A stretch of DNA of 20,852 nucleotides from positions 1 to 20,852 of the forward strand of contig CALGAG010000154.1 in assembly GCA_937951995.1 (NCBI GenBank). Direction: 5' to 3'. Positions 15,929 through 20,852 of the stretch are shown here, piece by piece. Source of the stretch: an uncultured Bacillota bacterium. GTDB lineage: Bacteria; Bacillota; Clostridia; Tissierellales; Tissierellaceae. Positions within the stretch are counted from its first letter, which is position 1. Each line of letters starts with the position of its first letter. The notes under the pieces are model-generated. The model was not told where the DNA came from and did not search any database. It was given only the letters and a program-made list of their open reading frames with translations. Made by a program: the position numbers and the translations under genes.

Positions 15929-18634
15929 CTACCCTCTATCCTCCTGCACAATCTGAATCAAGGCATTGACAACCTGGGGATCAAATTGGGTTTCAGAGCC
16001 TTTCCTAATCTCTTCAACAGCCTTTTGTATCCTTTGGGCAGGTGGTCCTTCCCCCTTGTTTGATAGACGCTCAAACACCTCAGCAACAGCCAGTATCCTG
16101 GATAGAAGTGGAATCTGGTCTCCCCTGAGTCCCCTGGGGTAGCCTGATCCATCCCAGTGCTCGTGGTGACTGTAGATGTATTCAGCAAGGTCCACTGTCT
16201 CATCGAACATGTTCAGGAGTCTGTAGCCCACAACTGAGTGCTGCTTTATGATTTCCGACTCCTCATCCAAGGTGGTGTCCTTGGAAAGGACCTCCTCATC
16301 CACGGCTATCTTCCCTATGTCATGGAGTAAACCTGCCCTCTTTAGCCGGCTTATTTCAGATTCCCTAAGGCCAAGCTCAACACCCATTCTTGCCGCCAAC
16401 TCGCTGACATTCATGGAGTGCCGCTTTTCCCTTGGATTCCTTGAATAAAGTGTTTCCTGAATATTTTTGATCATACCCTTGTTTACAGCCCTTCTGTTTA
16501 ATGTCTTGTCCTTGTACATCATGTTCTCAGCATTTGCCATGGTCTCCTCCAAGGAGTCCTCCATGGATTCCTTTGTGTCGTAGCCAAGGGAGATGCTGCA
16601 CTTGATTGCCTCCATGGTGGTGTTGGAAAAGCCTTTTCTTATCCTTGAAACCACATCTCCACCGCTATCCCTATGGGTGTTTGGTAGAAGAATCACAAAC
16701 TCGTCCCCACCTATTCTTGCTACAATATCCTGGGACCTGGTTGAATGGACCAAAATCTCAGATGCCTTTCTGATCAGCCTGTCACCTGCCGTGTGACCAA
16801 ATATGTCATTGGTCAACTTGAGACCGTTTATATCTGCAAATATGACTGAGATGGGAAGCTTTTCCTCCACATCCATTTGATCCATTACATTTTCAAATCC
16901 CAGCCTGTTGAGGAGTCCAGTGAGGTTGTCGTGGAAGGTTAGGTATTTTATCTTGTTTTCCCTCTCTTTCCTTTCCGTAATATCCATAAACGTAATTACG
17001 GCACCAACTACCTTCCCATCCTTGATCTGGGGGAAGGAATGGTACTCAACAGGAAAATATGTCCCATTCTTTTTCCAGAAAACCTCTTCATCGGATGTTG
17101 TCCCAACACCTTCCCTTAGGGACTTCATGATCTTGCAATTATCAGCATTGTAAGGCATGCCTTCTGGATGGCTGTGGTGTATTTTTAGGTGCAGGTTCTC
17201 CCCGATCAGTTCTTCCTGGCTCCTGTATCCAAGAAGCTCAAGGCTGCTCCTGTTACATGAGGTACACCTTCCCTCCAGGTCAATTCCAAGTATTGCCTCA
17301 GCTGTTGAATCCAGTATCAGCTGCAGGTGGTCCTTGCTCCCCTCTAAAATGGTTTTTGCCTGGTCAAGCTCTCTTGTACGTTCACTGACCGCATCCTCAA
17401 GGTTGTTTATCAGAAACTCCATCCTGCCTGCAACCATATTGAAGCTTTCGGAAATCTTTCCAATTTCGTCCTTTCTAACCACTTCCACCCTCTGGGTCAA
17501 ATCGCCCGAAGACAGATTTTCAGCTGCAGCAAGGAGGTCATCCACCGGCTTGAACATTCTCCTTGTCATTATGTTATATATTATTCCTGAAACAATCAGT
17601 GCTGCAATTGCCAGTAGAAGCGTCATGCCTAAGATTTCATTTAACCTGTCCATTAGAAGACCTTCAGGCAAGGCTGTCATTACAACCCATTCCAGGCCAT
17701 GCAAGTCCAGTTCCCTTATTTTCACAAAATAATCCCCGTCCAAGGTTTCATAAACAAAGCTTCCTCTTCCAAGATCCCTGTACTCATCAAAGGCCTCCAG
17801 GACCTCATGTTCTCCCAGGTCCTCTATTCCCTTTCTTTGAAAGCTTCCATCCTCCATAACCTTAAAGTTGTCTGAACCCATGGAATTTGCAATCAAGCTG
17901 CCAGATTCCTTTTCAAATATTATGGCCGCACCCTGAAACTCTTCCACAGCTTCACTTAGGTATGAGCCAATCTCCCCAAGTAGCATATGGGTTCCCAAAA
18001 CTCCCTCAAAATCTCCTTGATTGCCGTAAATTGGCCAGGCAGCGGAAACTGACAGGTCGTCCACTACAAAATGCTTGTAAACAGGAGAAAAGGTCGGACT
18101 GCCCATTTCTTCAGCTGCCCTGTACCAGTCTCTTGTCCTTGGGTCGAATCTTCCCGCCTTGATGACCAAATCCCCAGCAGTATAATCCTCGTTTACTGCA
18201 TAGTACCAGGACTCCCCTCCGGTTATGGAATTGTTTCTCATGATTTCAATCTCGCCGTCCCCGTTTCGTCTGGCCCCGTAATACTCACCCTCCGCTGTAC
18301 CGTAGCTGAAGCTGTATATGTGGTCATCGTGAGCCTCCAGAACCCTTACAAAGAATCTCTCCCTTGCCCTCCTGTCCGACAGGTCATAGCTGCCGTTTTC
18401 CAGATGAAAATGATTTACCTCGTTGACATGGAAGGGTCCCTGCATAAACGACCTTATCTCATTGTAAATGGACGTGTTTATGCTGTTTGAGATTCTCTCT
18501 GTAGTCTCTCTTGCCGATGAATACCAGTTGAAAAATACAAGATAGCCCACCAGACCAATTGTTATTATGGTTGAAGCCATGAAAACAAAAATAGTGACCC
18601 TCTTTATAGATTTATCCTTCCCCTTTGACTTCAC
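15929..18634 (-). CDS. Membrane sensor with dCache, HAMP, PAS, GGDEF and HD-GYP domains
   Basis: The ~901-residue protein is predicted to control cyclic di-GMP. In order: TM1 (~13-35), extracytoplasmic dCache sensor (~41-331, with DPRTRDWY at 164-171), TM2 (~335-355), HAMP (~355-408), PAS (~433-554, ending FMDITERK), GGDEF (~558-718) and HD-GYP (~725-901). The diguanylate cyclase signature GGDEF (642-646) is intact, with an RxxD inhibitory site (633-636) five residues before it. The phosphodiesterase half keeps HD (771-772), HHEHWDGSGYP (823-833) and the other histidines, but the usual late aspartate ligand is glutamate (E852, in AEVFERL). The GTG start at 18634 is chosen because AAAGGGTGG lies eight bases upstream; a GTG four codons earlier overlaps that site. 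It is a monocistronic unit. The ligand is unknown. Confidence 0.93.
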   Translation of the reverse strand: MKSKGKDKSIKRVTIFVFMASTIITIGLVGYLVFFNWYSSARETTERISNSINTSIYNEIRSFMQGPFHVNEVNHFHLENGSYDLSDRRARERFFVRVLEAHDDHIYSFSYGTAEGEYYGARRNGDGEIEIMRNNSITGGESWYYAVNEDYTAGDLVIKAGRFDPRTRDWYRAAEEMGSPTFSPVYKHFVVDDLSVSAAWPIYGNQGDFEGVLGTHMLLGEIGSYLSEAVEEFQGAAIIFEKESGSLIANSMGSDNFKVMEDGSFQRKGIEDLGEHEVLEAFDEYRDLGRGSFVYETLDGDYFVKIRELDLHGLEWVVMTALPEGLLMDRLNEILGMTLLLAIAALIVSGIIYNIMTRRMFKPVDDLLAAAENLSSGDLTQRVEVVRKDEIGKISESFNMVAGRMEFLINNLEDAVSERTRELDQAKTILEGSKDHLQLILDSTAEAILGIDLEGRCTSCNRSSLELLGYRSQEELIGENLHLKIHHSHPEGMPYNADNCKIMKSLREGVGTTSDEEVFWKKNGTYFPVEYHSFPQIKDGKVVGAVITFMDITERKERENKIKYLTFHDNLTGLLNRLGFENVMDQMDVEEKLPISVIFADINGLKLTNDIFGHTAGDRLIRKASEILVHSTRSQDIVARIGGDEFVILLPNTHRDSGGDVVSRIRKGFSNTTMEAIKCSISLGYDTKESMEDSLEETMANAENMMYKDKTLNRRAVNKGMIKNIQETLYSRNPREKRHSMNVSELAARMGVELGLRESEISRLKRAGLLHDIGKIAVDEEVLSKDTTLDEESEIIKQHSVVGYRLLNMFDETVDLAEYIYSHHEHWDGSGYPRGLRGDQIPLLSRILAVAEVFERLSNKGEGPPAQRIQKAVEEIRKGSETQFDPQVVNALIQIVQEDRG

Positions 18635-18642
18635 AAGTAAAA

Positions 18643-18651
18643 CCACCCTTT
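18643..18651 (-). promoter_or_regulatory. Ribosome binding site for the dCache-GGDEF-HD-GYP gene
   Basis: AAAGGGTGG ends eight bases before GTG at 18634. The alternative GTG at 18646 is part of this same site and so cannot be served by it. Confidence 0.65.
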
Positions 18652-18667
18652 TACTTAATTTGCCTAG

Positions 18668-18695
18668 AATATATTGTCATTTAAACGTTTAACAA
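18668..18695 (-). promoter_or_regulatory. Possible sigma-A promoter of the c-di-GMP signalling gene
   Basis: TTGTTA (18690-18695), 16-base spacer and TATATT (18668-18673). The -10 box matches five of six positions and the -35 four. The leader would be about 27 bases. The region is AT-rich, so chance matches are possible. Confidence 0.5.
18681..18692. repeat. 12-bp perfect palindrome inside the predicted promoter
   Basis: TTAAACGTTTAA is its own reverse complement. It overlaps the inner end of the predicted -35 box and part of the spacer of the c-di-GMP gene promoter, a position where a repressor could act. Whether any protein binds is unknown. Confidence 0.5.
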
Positions 18696-18756
18696 AGCCC
18701 TTTGGCTTATATATACACCTTAACTCTTTAAATTATTGAACTAATTTCAATTTTGA

Positions 18757-18800
18757 AGAAAAAGACATAGCCATCCTTAATGTATTAAGGATGGCTATGT
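18757..18800 (-). terminator. Terminator of the symporter operon, 17-bp perfect stem
   Basis: Arms 18765-18781 and 18784-18800 are perfect reverse complements of 17 bases separated by two bases; in RNA the innermost pairs would open into the loop. On the minus strand CTTTTTCTTC follows. It lies 11 bases past the symporter stop. No T-tract follows on the plus strand, so it is read as one-directional. Confidence 0.88.
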
Positions 18801-18811
18801 TAGAAATCGGC

Positions 18812-20257
18812 CTATTCCACTGCAGCTACTCTTCTCCAGCTGTTTGTTGCAAAACCCATGGTCACATATACCACAGAACCGGCAAGTCCTGCAATTATTG
18901 GGGCCTCCACCCAGCCCACATCAAATCCAAGGACCAGGACCACATTGACTAGAAATCCTGTGACCATTGAAAGGAAACAGGTCTTCAGGTCAGCCTCCAC
19001 AATGGTCCGCATTATGATTGGTCCAACAAACATGGAAATCAGACCCCCGGTTCCTATGTAGGCTATCTGGTTCAGCATCCCCTGTGGTGCAACAAATGTA
19101 AGGAAGAGCCCCCACAGGGCTGTCAAACCTACAACCAGACGATTTATGAAATCGCTTTTTATCTCCTTTTTCTTCCCCAGGGACATGTACATGTCATAGG
19201 AAAGTGATGACGCCAAGGCTTGAAGAATGGAGCTGATTGTGGAAAGCATTGCAAAGAGAATGAACAAGGTTATGATTCCTCCCAATGCAGGTGAAAGAAA
19301 TGTGTTCAAAAATACCGGCATTGCACTGTCAGGATTTGCAAGGGTTGGGTCCTTGTAGAACATATACATCCCCACAAATGGTATAAGGCTCAGTATGATT
19401 CCCATTGGTGCCATATAGAGTGCCATCTTGTGGATCTTTATATCCTCCTTGAGGGAAAGGAATCTCACTGACATATATGGCAGGGTGGTAGTAAAGAGCA
19501 GGGCATACACAAATACCAGGTATACGCTGTAACGTGTATTCCCATAGGGCGCCGAGGTGGTTGGATTCACAAGCTCCGAGTTCATCTGGCCCACCGTCCT
19601 TATCATTTCGGTAAGGGATACATCCTGAAGGATCACACCAAAGACTATGACCGAGGCAATCAGCATTCCTACGCACATGATGGTATCAGTAAGTGCTACG
19701 GCAAGAAGCCCACCCATGATTGTGAATATTGCCACCACCGTAATAAGGAGTATGGATGCATACACCTCCGGTATGTCCAGCCACTGGGATGCCACCAGGC
19801 CCACTGCCCGGATCTGTCCGATCATGTAAACTGAAAGGAATATGAAGGTTGCAAGCCCTGCGAAGAAGTGGACCAGCCTCTTCTGCCCGTCAGTCCCCCT
19901 GTGGGTTGATGCAAGGTACTCGGGTACGGTCAAGCCACCGCTCTTTTCCGCATTTTTCCGCATGAAATTGGCAAAGAAAAGGGTTCCAAAGACAATTGCA
20001 GGGGCAAAGAAGAAATTGGCAAGCACCTCAATGGACCCAAAGGCATAGGCGGTTCCTGGAGAGCCAATGAATCCCCATCCACTGTAACCGGTTGCCATTA
20101 GGGTTCCCGCTCCGACAAATGCTCCTATCTGCTTGCCTCCAAGAAGGAACCCCTCTCCTCCATGGTTTGCCTGTGATTTTATCTTTTTGTTTGACCATAC
20201 CCCAACACCTATCATCCCTGCAGCTGCCAGTATAAACACTATCCAGTTAAATATCAC
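18812..20257 (-). CDS. Sodium:solute symporter (SSS family)
   Basis: The ~481-residue transporter is expected to have about 13 membrane helices in the LeuT-like arrangement and to take up a solute with Na+. Family markers are the N-terminal helix and GVGVWSNKKIKS, FLLGGKQIGAFVGAGTLMATGYSGWGFIGSPG (first inverted repeat with the sodium/substrate helix break), GGLTVPEYLA after the third helix, and the FILFAMLSTISSILQALASSLSYDMY helix with sodium-site serines. GTG at 20257 is preferred because AAGGAAGG lies eight bases upstream; GTG at 20266 overlaps that site. The start lies within the 3' end of a 41-residue membrane gene, pointing to coupled translation. The substrate cannot be read from sequence. 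The linked amidinotransferase suggests an amino acid or guanidino compound, which is inference. Confidence 0.92.
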   Translation of the reverse strand: MIFNWIVFILAAAGMIGVGVWSNKKIKSQANHGGEGFLLGGKQIGAFVGAGTLMATGYSGWGFIGSPGTAYAFGSIEVLANFFFAPAIVFGTLFFANFMRKNAEKSGGLTVPEYLASTHRGTDGQKRLVHFFAGLATFIFLSVYMIGQIRAVGLVASQWLDIPEVYASILLITVVAIFTIMGGLLAVALTDTIMCVGMLIASVIVFGVILQDVSLTEMIRTVGQMNSELVNPTTSAPYGNTRYSVYLVFVYALLFTTTLPYMSVRFLSLKEDIKIHKMALYMAPMGIILSLIPFVGMYMFYKDPTLANPDSAMPVFLNTFLSPALGGIITLFILFAMLSTISSILQALASSLSYDMYMSLGKKKEIKSDFINRLVVGLTALWGLFLTFVAPQGMLNQIAYIGTGGLISMFVGPIIMRTIVEADLKTCFLSMVTGFLVNVVLVLGFDVGWVEAPIIAGLAGSVVYVTMGFATNSWRRVAAVE

Positions 20258-20372
20258 TTGTATCACCTTCCTTGACAGCTGTCATCTCTCTGTAGATGTA
20301 CACCGCCAAAGGTACTATCATAATCACTATGCAACCAATAAAAAACTCGTTTATTGCCCATGATCCTGTCAT
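20247..20372 (-). CDS. 41-residue single-pass membrane protein, likely symporter accessory subunit
   Basis: This short gene starts at ATG 20372 with an optimal AAGGAGG eight bases upstream and ends at TAA 20247. The product begins MTGSWAINEFF and has one hydrophobic helix (~residues 10-27, GCIVIMIVPLAVYIY). A charged tail follows (REMTAVKEGDTSDI), predicted to face the cytosol. The last codons overlap the start of the symporter gene. Tiny membrane proteins encoded directly upstream of SSS or NSS transporters are known in bacteria as accessory subunits, and this fits that pattern by position, size and topology. I have not matched its sequence to a named family. The strong ribosome site and overlap make it a convincing gene despite its length. 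Confidence 0.82.
   Translation of the reverse strand: MTGSWAINEFFIGCIVIMIVPLAVYIYREMTAVKEGDTSDI
20266..20273 (-). promoter_or_regulatory. Ribosome binding site of the symporter, inside the small membrane gene
   Basis: AAGGAAGG lies eight bases before GTG at 20257 and within the coding sequence of the 41-residue protein. Ribosomes finishing the small gene would therefore pass over the symporter start region. Confidence 0.65.
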
Positions 20373-20380
20373 GATCTCTT

Positions 20381-20387
20381 CCTCCTT
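20381..20387 (-). promoter_or_regulatory. Strong ribosome binding site of the 41-residue membrane gene
   Basis: AAGGAGG, eight bases before ATG at 20372, is among the best ribosome sites in the window. It is the main reason the short frame is accepted as a gene. Confidence 0.8.
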
Positions 20388-20403
20388 CACTATGTTTTCA
20401 TGT

Positions 20404-20426
20404 GGGATGGGTGTTTCACCCACCCC
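20404..20426 (-). other. Intercistronic hairpin between amidinotransferase and small membrane gene
   Basis: A 10-bp stem (with one G-U pair in the minus-strand RNA) and a three-base loop lies nine bases past the amidinotransferase stop. The following minus-strand sequence (ACATGAAAACATAG) has no T-tract, so it is not a standard terminator. It may stabilise or process the message and set different levels for enzyme and transporter. Confidence 0.55.
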
Positions 20427-20434
20427 ATCATCAT

Positions 20435-20852
20435 CTATTTTCCCTCAAATGTTACAAGAGTTGGGTCTTCCACCTGGTTTGGGAAGTAATCCTGGCATTC
20501 ACCTTCTCTGTAGACATCCGCCGTCGCACAATGTAGCCCTCCACCGAAGGCATAGGCATCTCTAAATGGTACAGGGATTACGTTCATTCCAAGCTTGTCC
20601 ATCTGTTCCTGTTGTGCCTTCTCACTTTCCTCCACAAGGACTGTCTTATGGTCTATGACCAGACAGTTCATTGACAGCCATACGCTTGAGTAGCAAAGCT
20701 CAGGTGGCTGCTCGTGGGCAGGCATTGCAGCCTCGACAATCTCCCAGTCATTTGCCTCAAATATCTTTCTTTGTTCCTTGGGAAGCTTTCTGTGGGGATT
20801 GTTGAGTATCAAGCCTGGCTTCAGTGGAACAAATGTAGCATCTATATGGATG
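20435..20852 (-). CDS. Amidinotransferase (glycine amidinotransferase/StrB-like), 5' part outside the window
   Basis: The visible C-terminal ~139 residues belong to the guanidino-group-modifying enzyme superfamily. The frame is open to the window edge, so the start lies outside. Near the edge is HIDATFVPLKPG, carrying the catalytic histidine as in human glycine amidinotransferase. Further on are PPELCYSSVWLSMNCLVID, then FGGGLHCATADV with the nucleophilic cysteine (codon 20528-20530). Characterised relatives move an amidino group from arginine to an amine acceptor (glycine, or scyllo-inosamine phosphate in streptomycin producers), releasing ornithine. Arginine deiminase and dimethylarginine hydrolases share the fold, but HIDATF and GGGLHC favour the amidinotransferase branch. 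A TTG at 20812 is internal, not the start. The acceptor is unknown. Confidence 0.85.
   Translation of the reverse strand, partial: IHIDATFVPLKPGLILNNPHRKLPKEQRKIFEANDWEIVEAAMPAHEQPPELCYSSVWLSMNCLVIDHKTVLVEESEKAQQEQMDKLGMNVIPVPFRDAYAFGGGLHCATADVYREGECQDYFPNQVEDPTLVTFEGK

Noticed and set aside
17157..17732. 191-codon plus-strand open frame antisense to the c-di-GMP gene
   Set aside because: Fully covered by a gene with clear domains on the other strand; Ser/Arg/Leu-rich shadow with no family features.
20435..20812. Treating the TTG at 20812 as the start of a complete short amidinotransferase gene
   Set aside because: The frame is open upstream to the window edge and encodes the conserved HIDATF catalytic segment, so the gene is cut by the window.
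1..20852. CRISPR arrays, insertion sequences, toxin-antitoxin or phage-defence genes
   Set aside because: No regularly spaced repeats, transposase motifs, terminal inverted repeats or defence-type domains were seen anywhere in the window.

Overview
The window looks like a chromosomal segment from a low-to-mid GC Firmicute, most likely an anaerobe of the Clostridia/Tissierellia type. This rests on the pcrA-ligA-gatC-gatA-gatB gene order, strong AGGAGG-type ribosome sites with frequent GTG and TTG starts, heavy use of AGG arginine codons, an N-acetylmuramoyl-L-alanine amidase carrying copper-amine-oxidase-like stalk repeats, and a dCache-HAMP-PAS-GGDEF-HD-GYP signalling protein. Every supported gene is on the minus strand, so the genes are transcribed from high to low coordinates. 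The long plus-strand open frames are antisense shadows of these genes. No gene-free stretch exceeds about 180 bases. I saw no insertion sequence, prophage, CRISPR array or other mobile element.

Reading in the direction of transcription, from the right edge: (1) an amidinotransferase missing its 5' part (20435-20852) is followed by a hairpin, a 41-residue single-pass membrane protein too short for routine gene calling (20247-20372), and a sodium:solute symporter whose start lies inside the small gene. A terminator with a perfect 17-bp stem closes this unit. (2) A single-gene unit (15929-18634) encodes a membrane-bound c-di-GMP protein with its own promoter, which contains a 12-bp palindrome, and its own terminator. 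(3) A five-gene housekeeping operon runs pcrA-ligA-gatC-gatA-gatB (8426-15807), from a promoter that abuts the previous terminator to a terminator after gatB. It joins DNA repair and replication functions to the glutamine-dependent tRNA amidotransferase. (4) A glutamate/aspartate-type cation symporter (7061-8314) has a well-placed sigma-A promoter overlapping the gatB terminator tail. (5) A lone PurM/HypE-like AIR-synthase-related protein starts at TTG (5995-6984).

(6) A secreted cell-wall amidase (3747-5882) with a probable promoter is followed by a UPF0316/DUF2179 membrane protein (3171-3692) and a clear terminator. (7) A tight nucleic-acid and nucleotide quality-control cluster runs rph-rdgB-metallophosphoesterase-dinB (170-3070). 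(8) A tRNA-Gly(CCC), cut by the left window edge (1-54), lies behind an exact consensus promoter only ten bases downstream of the dinB stop.

Most of the window is core genome. The accessory-looking parts are the amidinotransferase / micro-membrane-protein / symporter unit at the right edge and the dual-domain c-di-GMP protein, whose HD-GYP half carries a substitution at a predicted metal ligand. Assignments come from motif reading alone; no database search or alignment was run.
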